Below are positions 1 to 20,953 of a DNA stretch of 64,000 bases, piece after piece (the first letter of the stretch is position 1; the number at the start of each line of letters is the position of its first letter). A program made the translations under genes and the position numbers. The notes below the pieces were generated by a model. That model was given only the letters and a program-made list of their open reading frames with translations. It did not search any database and was not told where the DNA came from. Origin of the DNA: Balanoglossus misakiensis (Eukaryota; Hemichordata); assembly GCA_040954595.2 (NCBI GenBank), contig CM082579.2:3968001-4032000 (forward strand), read 5' to 3'.

Positions 1-785
1 TCCCCATTGTCGCCCGAAGGACAGACTCCATATTTGCCTGACCTGAGCTGACCCAAAGATTTTTCAGTCTACGAATCATTTACTAATTTGAACGAACGCA
101 GACAGTGCTTCCAGACAACATTCTACACGCTGAATTCAGAACAAGGATTTTTACGGGTTCCTTTCAACTCAGTCCAGCAAGTGAAATTTACTAACCAACA
201 TCAGTGATGCAATGTGAACCGGCCAGATTTGTCCAGTGGATTGTCTGCATGTGTGTAGCGCAATATGTTTTTTTACTTCCTAGTTTCGAATTGACTCGCG
301 GCAAATTCTGTAGTTTTATTATTGTCGGCAAATGTGTTCAATGAATCTCACACGTGTTAGCGTGAGATGACGTCAATTGTGACTGTTTATTTGGAATGGG
401 CTTAAAAACCCAGAGAGTGGAGTATCGGGGAAACGGGAACGGACGAGAACAGAACAATAAATTCTTGTCATAAAAAAATGCGTCATCGGAACATCGATAG
501 AAGCTTGTCCAATCAAACAAGCAAAACAACATTAGACTTTGCATCCATGTGACAATCACACGAGTCTTAGTTTTGTGGGAGAAGTTGTTGTTACACCCCC
601 CCCCCTCCCCCCCCCCCCACACACACACAGGGAGGGATTGTGATGTATCTATTTATTGAGTTTCTCAACGACAAATTCGGCTGTGAGAGAGAAAACTTTG
701 CTACACGTCCATATATTGTCGTGGCGATCACGCATTTTTTAGCAGATGTTTCCGCTATTTTGATAATATATGCTTTGTTCTGTGA

Positions 786-870
786 TGTGTTGTGTTGTGT
801 TGTGTTGTGTTGTGTTGTGTTGTGTTGTGTTGTGTTGTGTTGTGTTGTGTTGTGTTGTGTTGTGTTGTGT
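786..870. repeat. (TGTGT)n pentanucleotide microsatellite, about 17 copies
   Basis: Seventeen uninterrupted copies of TGTGT run from 786 to 870. The perfect repetition suggests a young, length-variable locus. It creates false open frames on both strands (poly-Cys/Val/Leu on plus, Gln-His-Asn-Thr on minus). Confidence 0.97.
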
Positions 871-1572
871 TGTTTACGAATGATTAGAGTCCAGTCGGAA
901 AAGCTGTACAATCTCTGTATGCATGGTTAATGTTTATCTGCGCAACAAAAGGAATAATCGCTAGGACGATAGCCGGTTAAATGATTGCCTCGGCACCGAC
1001 CATAGTCCTTCCACCCGGACTCGACCTATTGTTATACGAACTGTTCCCTGCAGTTGGTGCCTGTCCCCGTAGCATGGTCCGCGGTGTACCGGTAGTATCT
1101 TCTATGATGTGGAGAGACCATCTTTGTATCACTACATGCAGAGATCATCTAAAACGTATTTGAGCGCGACCAGGTGGCTTTGTAAGTAATAAGCGACAAC
1201 GTGGACTAGTTTGGCAACAGGGTGGGACAATAACATAGCGGAACAACATAACGGTACGTGCAGACTGGTCATTCCCAGGTATATTTGGCATACCCGTCTT
1301 GGAGATTAAGGACTGATAAAGTGTAATTCCGTGAGTATATTTGACCGTGTAGGCACCGTGCATATTCCCCTAACCGCATTCGATAACAAAGACCGCGCTC
1401 ATCTGGTCACGTCTTCATTATCTTGACAGTTCGAAGGTCATTTGAACGCTGTCGTCATCTTCACTCCCTGATAGTTAAAGATTAACACCAAACAGAGCCA
1501 GACTATGAGATCAGATTAGGGCTTGTCTTTTTATGTCGAGGAATATAAATTGATTATTCTGTAAAGAATACA

Positions 1573-1618
1573 TCCTCCTCCTCCTCCTCCTCCTCCTCCT
1601 CCTCCTCCTCACCATCAC

Positions 1619-1670
<52 letters not shown>
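1573..1670. repeat. Compound trinucleotide microsatellite (TCC)n(ATC)n
   Basis: About 13 copies of TCC (1573-1610) are followed, after ACCATCACCATC, by a pure ATC/CAT array to 1670. It ends 63 nt before the start codon of the glycosyltransferase, so it lies in the promoter, the 5' untranslated region or a 5' intron of that gene. The minus-strand frame reading poly-Arg then poly-Met across it is not a gene. Confidence 0.97.
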
Positions 1671-1733
1671 GACATCAGTGGATAATTTTCGTCTCGATCA
1701 TCTTCACAGACACAGCGACACATATGATCTACG

Positions 1734-3122
1734 ATGTACAAGCCGTCTACTCAGCAGATTCCGGCGAATTCGAAGAGACGATGTCAACGTAACGTCTTTT
1801 TGGTGATCATTGGGTTGGCGCTCTTCACGCTTTTCATAACCTTCCTATTCAACCAAACGATGCCCGAATACTGGATCAAGAGCGTCTATGACGCGGGAAG
1901 CGAAAGCGCACTCCATTCGTCAGAAATGATGGGTCGGGACGGGGTGTTCAACGTGACATCCAAATGCGACGATTTGCTTCGCAGAGAATATACATACCGC
2001 CGACTTAAGGCCATCAATACAGAATTGAAACAGCGTTTACCAACAGACAACGACTTTATCAGTTTGGCTCATAACTGCACCGTATTCCGCGAACATAGAG
2101 GTTACAACGACAAGCCAGCAACTGAAATGGAACTGAATTCTCCACTGGCCTTTTCGATCTCCGCGTTCAAGTCAACGTTTCAGCTCGAGCAGCTTCTGAG
2201 GACGATTTACCGACCGTGGAATCTCTACTGCATTCACACTGACCGACGGTCCACGGAGGAATTTCGCCAGTCCTTGCAGCAAATAGCACGGTGTTTCGAC
2301 AACGTTTTCGTTTCCGCCGAATCGACGGCGGTCGTCTGGGCGTCAATATACGTTTTGGAGGCCGAGAGGCTCTGTCAACGAGAACTGTTGAAACGAAGCC
2401 GAAAGTGGAAATACTACATCAACTTGACGGGGCAGGAGTTCCCACTGAAGACAAACATGGAAATGGTCGAGATTCTGCGAGAATTTCGGCTCACCAATGA
2501 TATCATGGCGTATCGCTCGGACGACGGTACCCAACCGAACAAACACCGGCAAAAATGGAGATATCGAGTCTCTGCAAAAGAGGGAATAAGCATCTCGAAT
2601 CAGAAAAAGACAGACGTGATACCGGGAAATATCAAAATCTACAAAGGCGAGCTGCATGCCGCGTTGACGAGGGATTTCGTGAAATTCCTGCACGGTGACC
2701 CAACGGCGGTGGCGTACTACAGGTGGTTGAACGACACATTCTCTCCGGACGAACACTACTACCAGTCTCTAAGTTTGCTGCCATACGCTCCCGGCTCGTC
2801 CAACAAGCTCGCCGAGAGCAAATACACCATGAGTCGGGCCAAAATCTGGGAATCGGGAAACTTGAACAGGGAATGCAGGTCGAGGAATTTCGTTCACACC
2901 ATTTGCATCTTTGGAAGCTTTGACCTGCCGTGGCTTTTAGCCCAGCCGCATCTCTTCGCTAATAAGTTTTACGGAGATGACGACCCACTTGTACTGGGGT
3001 GCCTCCAAAAAGAAATAGATCGCAGGACATTTCAGCCCATCAAACTGAATGGCAAATTCTATCGTAGGTTTGCTGATACGAGAACATGGGACGAGACCGG
3101 AGGCGTCAAGTGGATATTGTAG
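1734..3122 (+). CDS. GT14 beta-1,6-N-acetylglucosaminyltransferase-like, type II Golgi membrane protein
   Basis: Single-exon gene of 462 residues. An in-frame TGA lies 9 nt before the ATG, fixing the start. Residues 1-20 are a basic cytoplasmic tail and 21-39 a single hydrophobic anchor, the type II layout of Golgi glycosyltransferases. A short stem precedes the catalytic region (about 137-425), which has the GT14 signatures: the NLYCIHTD strand near 163, INLTGQEFPL near 229, SPDE at 337-340 (the glutamate matches the catalytic base of core 2 enzymes) and the Cys-rich block near 381-423 with HTICIFGSFDLPWL and LFANKF. By family it should transfer GlcNAc from UDP-GlcNAc in beta-1,6 linkage onto O-glycan or poly-LacNAc acceptors (GCNT1-4 type); the acceptor cannot be read from sequence. 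Length and cysteines look intact. A xylosyltransferase is less likely because the accessory domains are absent. Confidence 0.9.
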   Translation: MYKPSTQQIPANSKRRCQRNVFLVIIGLALFTLFITFLFNQTMPEYWIKSVYDAGSESALHSSEMMGRDGVFNVTSKCDDLLRREYTYRRLKAINTELKQRLPTDNDFISLAHNCTVFREHRGYNDKPATEMELNSPLAFSISAFKSTFQLEQLLRTIYRPWNLYCIHTDRRSTEEFRQSLQQIARCFDNVFVSAESTAVVWASIYVLEAERLCQRELLKRSRKWKYYINLTGQEFPLKTNMEMVEILREFRLTNDIMAYRSDDGTQPNKHRQKWRYRVSAKEGISISNQKKTDVIPGNIKIYKGELHAALTRDFVKFLHGDPTAVAYYRWLNDTFSPDEHYYQSLSLLPYAPGSSNKLAESKYTMSRAKIWESGNLNRECRSRNFVHTICIFGSFDLPWLLAQPHLFANKFYGDDDPLVLGCLQKEIDRRTFQPIKLNGKFYRRFADTRTWDETGGVKWIL

Positions 3123-3224
3123 ATTAGCAATCTGCACAATTATCTGATATTATCCTTGAAATATTTCTTACTTGATCATCTGCATTATCTACCTATCTTT
3201 GTTTCCCAATTTTATATTTTATCA

Positions 3225-3230
3225 AATAAA
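3225..3230 (+). terminator. Polyadenylation signal AATAAA of the GT14 gene
   Basis: AATAAA lies about 100 nt after the stop codon at 3122. It is the first canonical signal downstream and gives a short 3' untranslated region. Confidence 0.65.
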
Positions 3231-3831
3231 TGAATCCACCATTTAAACTCGTGTACATGATATTATTCGCACCAAAGAGGGAGAAATTTAGGATCTCCCA
3301 TAAAATGAACCCTGCTTGCGCTGTCCTTGCGTATAGGACAGCGCCACCAGTGGCAGACAGTGCTAATGCACAATCTTATTATTAAAAGAAGCAGATACGA
3401 AAATATTAACACGAATTTATTCTAAAACGGGTGAAATAAGTTTGGAAAACATGATTTATTACAAGTATATTTAATTATTGTTATGATCACATGAAATATA
3501 GATTTTATGATGTGCCTATGATCGTTTGTCTACTAGACATCCATATTTCCGAACTGACAAGTTGAAAATGTTGCACTTTGTATGACCTAAACAAGTCAAG
3601 ATGGCTACGGATTAGGGATACATGAGTACGGCAGTCGAAATCGACGGTTTAACCTCTCACTGTGTGTTCATTTTGAAGCCGATTGGATCTTTTATTGGAG
3701 GTAACATTCGTGACCATCTGTACATGGTAATCTGACAGATCGGAGCTGCGTGCAGCTTCGCGATCGCGGGTATGTCGTTGTTGTAGCGGTGGCATTGTGA
3801 CTTCGAAGATTTCAGTAAACAATAACACAGG
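3231..3831 (+). promoter_or_regulatory. Intergenic stretch holding the putative TAF1 promoter
   Basis: No gene is seen between the GT14 polyadenylation signal and the TAF1 start. The sequence includes CAAGATGGC at 3597-3605, which resembles the YY1 initiator motif, and two adjacent palindromes, AGCTGC-GT-GCAGCT (3744-3757) and CGCGATCGCG (3759-3768), about 65-90 nt before the start codon. I see no TATA box near the start codon, which fits a housekeeping promoter. The motif calls are by eye; function is inference. Confidence 0.4.
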
Positions 3832-14726
<10,895 letters not shown>

Positions 14727-14993
14727 TTCACTGGACACTTGGAATTTTTGACCAGATCAACCGTAGGACCTTTGCTTGGACCCTTTGGACGCTAGTAGTT
14801 CAAAATTAGCGATTGAAAGAAATAACAGTTATTGTGAAAGCTGTGTACTGATGGATTTCAGTAGTCAGCAGTAGACTTTATACCACCTGCATTGGCCAGT
14901 GGTAATCTGTCAATGATACGTGGCTTGTATAGCTTTTACATAAATATGAGGGGTTTGGAAATGCTCAATGAGTATTTCTGCGGTACATTCGTC

Positions 14994-14999
14994 AATAAA
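14994..14999 (+). terminator. Polyadenylation signal AATAAA of TAF1
   Basis: AATAAA lies 268 nt after the TAF1 stop codon and is the first canonical signal downstream. Confidence 0.65.
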
Positions 15000-15935
15000 T
15001 GAGAAGAATATCTTATTGTTAAATTGGTTTGTGTTCAGTGTCTTTATTATGGAAAATATTGATAATGTGTAGTATGATAATGAATGCTTACTTGCCATGA
15101 TCGGGCATTACCCATGTCCTGCACTGTTTCCAAAGATCAAATTATCAAAGGATAGATATATTCTAACGTGATATGATATTTTTATCTCCATTTTCCACAT
15201 TTCTGCGACTCCAAGTTGTACATTTACATTAGTATGCTTCGCTAGACCCCTGTCAATAGGAACGGTTCGGTTACTATCTAGGCCTACTGACAAATTAGCA
15301 AAACTGTTCGCTGCCATCTCGTGACTTAAATTATTTAAAAGAAGAAAATCATGTGCACTAATGAAAATTACTCTCCAGAGCGCCCATCGATGGCGGTGCG
15401 CTTAATATTAAACGACGAAACAACTGTGACATCCAATTTACACGCATTTCCGACTTCCCGCAAATCCGGCAATGCTATCGCTCTTATTGTCTCTAATTTA
15501 AATATGCCCATATTTGGCTAAATTTGTATTGGAGACCGTTTATACCTTTAAATGTAACGTTGCTGAGGCTTCTGAACGGGCTTTCGGGAAATTAATATTT
15601 TGGCATGTCGCTTCCGTTTTTGGGTACGCAAAATAACTAAGCTTTGTGTGATCACGCAACACTTTGTAGGTAAGATTATAGCTAGTAGAAATTAGGACGT
15701 TTAGTACATAGAAAGTTAAGTGGAGTTACTAAAAGAAAGTACAACAATTGTTAAAAGAGGCATGATGAAGAAAATGTATTGCAACCAGTGCAGTGCCTAA
15801 TAAATCTATGCGATGGTGCCGATATTCATGCAGGTTTGGGCAACGCCGGGAGAAGTCTTGAGTAACGCGTTAGGAAAATACTTGCGTAGAAAATGAACCG
15901 CAAGCAGCATAAATGATGAAGTGATTGCTGTTATC
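15000..15935. other. Intergenic stretch between convergent TAF1 and a GPCR gene
   Basis: TAF1 (plus) and the GPCR gene (minus) converge here. The sequence should contain the GPCR 3' untranslated region, but no minus-strand AATAAA is found close to its stop; the nearest is near 15043. I see no gene, RNA gene or repeat family here. Confidence 0.5.
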
Positions 15936-16973
15936 TCATGCGTGTGTTGTACGAGTTCCCTGTTCTCCAGAATCTTGCGTCCTGCTCACTTGAGTTCCTT
16001 CGTTGCTGACTTTGTTGCCCCTGCAGAAGAAGATGGACACCACGCCACTTCGAAAGGGTCTGCTCCAGACGGCGTAGACGAACGGGTTGAGGCATGAGTT
16101 GCAGCCGGCCAAAATACGGGTGAAGTTGTAAAAAGTGCGGCTGTAGTTGTTGAAGCCGAAGTTGTCGAAGAGGAAGAGGAACTGGTTGGGACCCCAGCAG
16201 ATGGCAAATGCCAGGCAGACGACCAGGAACATCTTGACCACCTTCTTCCTAGCTCGCACAGTCGTGGCTTTCCCGCCGCCCGATTCCGAAGCGTTGGTGC
16301 CGATCTTGATTTCGTTCTGCCGGAAGGCGACCAACATTCTCCCGTAGGCTGCGAGTAGTGCGACGATGGGGATGAAGTAGGTGGAGAAGAACAGGCCGAC
16401 GCCCACGAAGGTTTGGTAGCTCTCTCCGAACGGCCACTGGTACTTGCAGTTCTGTCGCTCGGCGCTGTAAGAGTTGTTGTAGACGCAGAAACTCTGCATG
16501 ATGAAGGCCAACACCCAGACGGCGGCGATCACCAGCCAGGCGGACACCTTCGACTTGCGGGCGTTGTAGCCGATCGGGTGGACAATCGCGAAGTACCGCT
16601 CGACGGTTATCGCCAGCAGGCTGTACGTGGAGGCGACGAAACTGACCCAAAGAACGGTGGCCTTCACTGTCCGGCAGTAGATCTCTCCCGCGACGCCGGG
16701 CGGAATCGGGAACATTCCCCTGAGAGTTCGAGGGATCAAGAACACGCACGAGACGAAATCGGCCACTGCCAGACAAGCGGTCAGTTTGTAGGTGAATTTC
16801 GACCGGAGGGTCGGTGTGCCGAGCATGACAACGATCACGACGAAGTTGCTAATGATGCCGATGACGGCGATGATGACTTCCGTTGTCTGCACGTACGTCC
16901 ACTCCGGACCGCCTCCGGCCAGACTGCTGGAGGGCGGAGGAGATGTAGTGTTAGTGGCGTTGGACACGTTCAT
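15936..16973 (-). CDS. Rhodopsin-family (class A) GPCR, orphan peptide-receptor-like, intronless
   Basis: Single exon, 345 residues, read right to left; an in-frame TAA lies 6 nt before the ATG. Seven membrane segments are visible. Class A landmarks: N-glycosylation sites at the N-terminus (NVS, NAT, NTT), the TM2 aspartate in LAVAD (D72), the TM3 disulfide Cys100 with ECL2 partner Cys176, ERY in place of DRY (125-127), CWGP in TM6 (259-262) followed by NQ, and NPFVY in TM7 (296-300). The C-tail is short and Ser/Thr-rich. It should act at the plasma membrane through G proteins; the ligand cannot be inferred, though the pattern is closer to neuropeptide receptors than to opsins or amine receptors, lacking the TM7 retinal lysine and the TM3 amine aspartate. 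It shares CWGPNQ with the receptor at 27491-28522, so the two are probably paralogues. Confidence 0.93.
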   Translation of the reverse strand: MNVSNATNTTSPPPSSSLAGGGPEWTYVQTTEVIIAVIGIISNFVVIVVMLGTPTLRSKFTYKLTACLAVADFVSCVFLIPRTLRGMFPIPPGVAGEIYCRTVKATVLWVSFVASTYSLLAITVERYFAIVHPIGYNARKSKVSAWLVIAAVWVLAFIMQSFCVYNNSYSAERQNCKYQWPFGESYQTFVGVGLFFSTYFIPIVALLAAYGRMLVAFRQNEIKIGTNASESGGGKATTVRARKKVVKMFLVVCLAFAICWGPNQFLFLFDNFGFNNYSRTFYNFTRILAGCNSCLNPFVYAVWSRPFRSGVVSIFFCRGNKVSNEGTQVSRTQDSGEQGTRTTHA

Positions 16974-17049
16974 CGCTTAGAAAATGTTCGCCGCTCTGCA
17001 TCGGAGAAGTGCGATATAACAAAGATTTGTGCAGAGCCCGAATCTTCCC

Positions 17050-17058
17050 TTTTATATA
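17050..17058 (-). promoter_or_regulatory. TATA box of the GPCR gene at 15936-16973
   Basis: Read on the minus strand, TATATAAAA followed by GGG lies 77 nt upstream of the ATG at 16973. A start site about 30 nt downstream would give a 5' untranslated region near 45 nt with no intron, consistent with a compact single-exon gene. Confidence 0.6.
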
Positions 17059-20000
17059 GAACCCTACATCAGCTACGTTGTATGCTGTTTCCATGACGAT
17101 ACCTTCCATCTTAATAAAGCTACGTCGCTACTAATGAACACTCAAGTTGTACAAAAGACATCCTTGAACTTTCACAGGGGCTGAGGTGCAATTTCTTGTC
17201 ACCGCAGTGCCATTAATAACTCCTGCAATCATCGTAGCGATCGACCATTAATAGTTAAAGACCACGCATTTCATCTAAATTTACAATCTCGCCCTAATTG
17301 TATGCTTCTGCATTGGTAGACACCGGAACTCAATGATGAGCCAAGTAACGTGTGATGATCGCTTAAAGCAACACTCGTCCAGGAAACATTATTACTCGCA
17401 CTAACAACAGTTAAGCCAACAAAACGTACAAGAATCTGTAACAATGCTGTTTCATAGGAAGCTTGATGATCGCCAGCGGGCACAGCGTGTGTCGATTGAT
17501 TCGCGTCGCATTATTGAGTCATTATTATCAGACGTGAAGTTTTCACTATTCCAATAACAAGTTAAGTTTTCAGAATCATACTTATAAAGTTATTCTGACA
17601 GATAGACAGACAGACAGACAGAGAGGGGAGGGTAGGGAGACTTCAAAAAGACCGATATATCATTAAAACCAGCCTCGAAAGAGATAGGTGAGACGAAAGA
17701 GCTCGTCTTTGACAGAATTTACACTTCATGGCAAGTTCATATTGGCCTTTAGAGAACTGGGAGAAAAGAGGTGCATTGATTGGCGGCAAAAAACACACAC
17801 ACTGATGGCAACCAAAATATAATTACTTCCAATCTGGGATAAGGGTGTGTTCCTAGTGCGACGTTGCCAGGAAATCGAAATTCTGTCTAATTGGACACGT
17901 CAACCACTGATCCCTGCTTTCAAGGTCTACTGTGATGAATTGGCCTGCTCTAAACACCTTTTCTGCCAGATAAAGTTATTGAAAACGTTCAACTTAAAAG
18001 CGCCCCTCTTCATCCCTTGTCCTCGCACTAGTGGGTGTGCAAATTGCCCATTAAAGCTTCGCCATCGTTTTGTACCGCATTGAAACTTCTATTTTAGAAA
18101 AGTACATGTAATCAACTCCTTGGTAAATCCGATCGGAATATGCCTCCAGGAGACAGTGATAATATTTGCGATGAGTTTAACACTTAAAAAAAAACTTTTA
18201 AAAAGTGAAGCTATATGGTTTGGACGTATCATTCCCTATGTAATTGAAAGTCTGTACTATACAGATACCAAACGAATGACTGATTTTGTGTGAGTTTTTT
18301 TCCTTTCAAAGGACCAAGTGTTTTTGTCTTTATAGGCTTATGTGGCAAGTGAGTCGAGATATTGTTAATTTCCTGTCAGGTTTTGCGTGCGCGGGCGTGT
18401 CATGGGTGACATAGCTCGAATATCATACTCGAATATCACACGAAATCTTTCTAACGTGTCGCAAAAAGTAAAACATTTTATGCGCTGTGTACATCAGCAA
18501 AGTGATTATTTTTGCTGTACTGAATGTCGTTCGGTGGGGGTTTAAACTGACGATGACGTGTGCAGTCTGTTTGCTTCAGTGATTGTGAATTAGAAGTGAA
18601 AGCGAGCCTAATATAAGATCCATCAAAAAAGGCCGATTGGCCATTAAACTCCCAGTAATGAAAGTAAATATATCCGAAAGAGTAATCAACGGGAACTGGT
18701 TTATTAGTAGCGATAGTGAATTGCTCTGTGAGCTAAAACACGTTCGTTTTCAAGCTCAAGGAAAATGAATGAAAGAAACGGATGAGCAAATCGATAGCTA
18801 AACACACCACAGTGGGGTGTGCGTGTGTCTAGTGTTGGGGTTGCTATGGTAACCGGGATACTACCTAAACTTAGCATTGCAACTACATTGTTGACAATTG
18901 TAATATGAATTTCTATCATGGGAGAAGGGGGGGGACACAGTCTTGGATGTTGCGCGTGCGTTGAAGAGTGCCTTCTTTTCATGACCCCCCCCCCCCCTTC
19001 TGAGGCGCCCCAAACTCCCATTCTATTATCTTGCCATCATTACCCACGAAATACATCTATCACCCCTTTAAAATGACATATTGGTCACTATTACTGTTAT
19101 TGTAAAATGTGAAGGTGCGATAAGTGGCTAGTGATAAGTAGCAAACGGTAAATGGTAAGTGGTCTGGCGGTAGAGTTGTGTGAGTCGGAGCGTGGAGTGG
19201 ATGGTCAAATTGGTACAGTCCCAGAAGCGTACGTCCTATGAAGGAAGTGCATAGACCTCTCAGGCCCTGGTTTTCCTGATTCTGCAATGTCGATTAAATG
19301 CAAAATGGGAAGAAAGCCATTCACGACAGATGCATCCCCGTTTAAGGATCCGCCATTGCAGTTTTGTGCGATGCATATGTTTTTGTAGCGGAACGTGACC
19401 GCAGTGAAAAAAAAACACACAAAACAAAGTTGCCACTGATTTACCTCCTCTCATGTCTAACTCTATGACTGCAAGATCTGCTCTGTTTTGTTTTGTTTCC
19501 AGATTGTCGTCTCGGAGAGATAAAACACTGCGCATGCACATTTCGGCTGCACACTCTCGGTTACCGTGGTAACATCATACGGAATCCCTGCGTGTATGGG
19601 GTAAGGAGATAGCGAGTTTTTTGTCTGTCGTCACGTAACAGAGTCGATGACACAGTCACGATGGAACTTGAACAATCGGGAGTTGTCATCCCTCTATCTT
19701 GACGCGTGGTGAAAAGGCCAGGCAATGTTTCTTACTTCAGTCTTCAAATAATCTATGCCACGGTACTAGACTGCACTTCGTGTACAAAAGCCGAGAAACC
19801 ATGTTTTTAATCTCCCCTTTCTTGCCAAATGTAAGACTGTGAGTTGCCGTGTCCCAATTTCATGAAAATCATCAATGTTAACGTTAAACACGGGTGTTAG
19901 GGGCAATTTTAAAATTCAAGTATCGTAATTTGAAAAAAAAAATATTGTTACGACACGCTGGCCGTTCAGTTCCGAAACAGGGCAGTGAGCAAATAGACTT

Positions 20001-20334
20001 ACTGAATGGCTCGCTTTGGTGAACCAACCAGCGCAGCACGCAACAAAGACGGTCAACAATAGGCACACAACACGTTATTTCCTTGCTTATGGAAACTTTT
20101 AATTACTACAACTAAACATTGGTAAATATAGATGACTGTACACTGAGAAAAAAAAACAGTAAAATAAATGACTACCTTAAATGTGACCGGGTGTGGGAAA
20201 TGAAAAACTAAAGTCCAAGCTTCCGTAGCGCACGACGAACCACGGCAGTCCCAACAGCGACGTTCAGTCCGAGTAGCGTTCTGGCACAATTCCCCGGTAG
20301 ACGGCACGGCTTTCGGACGAATTTCTCATGGTAG

Positions 20335-20409
20335 CACGGCTTCTGGGCGCGGTTTCCAGACCAGGACAACATGAAACAACACGGCTTCTGGGCGCGGTTT
20401 CCAGACCAG
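20335..20409. repeat. Two identical 30-bp direct repeats, 45-bp period
   Basis: The 30-bp unit beginning CACGGCTTCTGGGCGCGG occurs at 20335-20364 and exactly again at 20380-20409, with a 15-bp spacer. A weaker trace (CACGGCTTTCGGACG) begins near 20305. This looks like a small tandem duplication, possibly part of a longer degraded minisatellite. Confidence 0.9.
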
Positions 20410-20669
20410 TGTATCAGGAAATAAGGCACAGCTTCCAAGCCGGCGAGGAACAGAACAGCTCACACGGGCAAGTCCAAATTAGTAGCTACGCCGCAACACA
20501 ACGTGCGGGCTTTTCATATGGGGAAAATAATGAATGCACCACACCTGGTCACGCAAATATTCAAATTACGAAAGTAAGCGAAAACACACCTGGTCACAAA
20601 ACAACAGCAAACTTCTCCTACGTAACAATATTCATTATAATGTTATCTTATTGATTGATTGATTGTACG

Positions 20670-20763
20670 CGTTCTCGTTGGTTTACACTTCTATACCTGG
20701 TGGTTTTCGGATAACTTGCCAGCCGAAAACCGTGAGGTTTGGAAATGCAAATCTACGAGAACG
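20670..20763. repeat. 94-nt imperfect inverted repeat (41-bp stem, 12-nt loop)
   Basis: Arms 20670-20710 and 20723-20763 pair over 41 positions: by hand count 32 Watson-Crick pairs, 4 G:U pairs (as plus-strand RNA) and 5 mismatches. The outermost 9 bp (CGTTCTCGT/ACGAGAACG) and innermost 9 bp (GGTTTTCGG/CCGAAAACC) are perfect. The loop is ATAACTTGCCAG. The size and loop suit either a pre-miRNA or a tiny foldback element; sequence alone cannot separate these. Confidence 0.85.
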
Positions 20764-20786
20764 TGTGTTCTTGCACTTTCAGGTTT

Positions 20787-20953
20787 GAGATGATAGCTCA
20801 GTGTTTAAAACCACATCACTGCATTCAGGTTGTACTATTCGAGAGATCCGACTGGCGTTCGTCGGCAAGGCCAGTCTTGCTTTTACATTTGTACGTCTTC
20901 CCGTGAGCTCTTGGGGGCAGCATACTGATTTTGTTGTCTTACAACAAAAAAAC
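20787..20953 (+). mobile_element. tRNA-derived SINE-like sequence (degenerate)
   Basis: An A-box-like TAGCTCAGTG (from 20794) and a B-box-like TATTCGAGAGATCC (from 20836) lie about 44 nt apart (T8 to T54), the spacing of the internal pol III promoter of a tRNA. The T and acceptor stems do not pair, so it is not a functional tRNA gene. About 100 bp of unrelated body follow and end in an A-rich tail (ACAACAAAAAAAC, to about 20953), the layout of a SINE. No clear target-site duplication was found. Confidence 0.45.

Larger units (their letters stand above)
1..1733. other. Gene-free left flank with simple repeats
   Basis: I see no supported coding region here. The stretch holds a full cAMP-response-element palindrome (TGACGTCA, 368-375) beside an E-box-like CACGTG, a C-run followed by a short CA run (about 595-629), the TGTGT pentamer array and the TCC/ATC compound microsatellite. 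The open frames over these repeats are low-complexity artefacts. The last part (about 1671-1733) is probably 5' untranslated sequence of the glycosyltransferase gene that starts at 1734. Confidence 0.6.

Noticed and set aside
591-930. Overlapping frames with Gln-His-Asn-Thr (minus) and Cys-Val-Leu (plus) repeats
   Set aside because: Both are translations of the TGTGT array and lack non-repeat content.
1511-1741. Minus-strand frame reading poly-Arg then a long poly-Met run
   Set aside because: It is the complement of the TCC/ATC microsatellite; no domain, and it runs into the real plus-strand gene.
16413-17096. 227-codon plus-strand frame
   Set aside because: Antisense to the intronless GPCR, whose seven membrane helices and class A motifs are clear.
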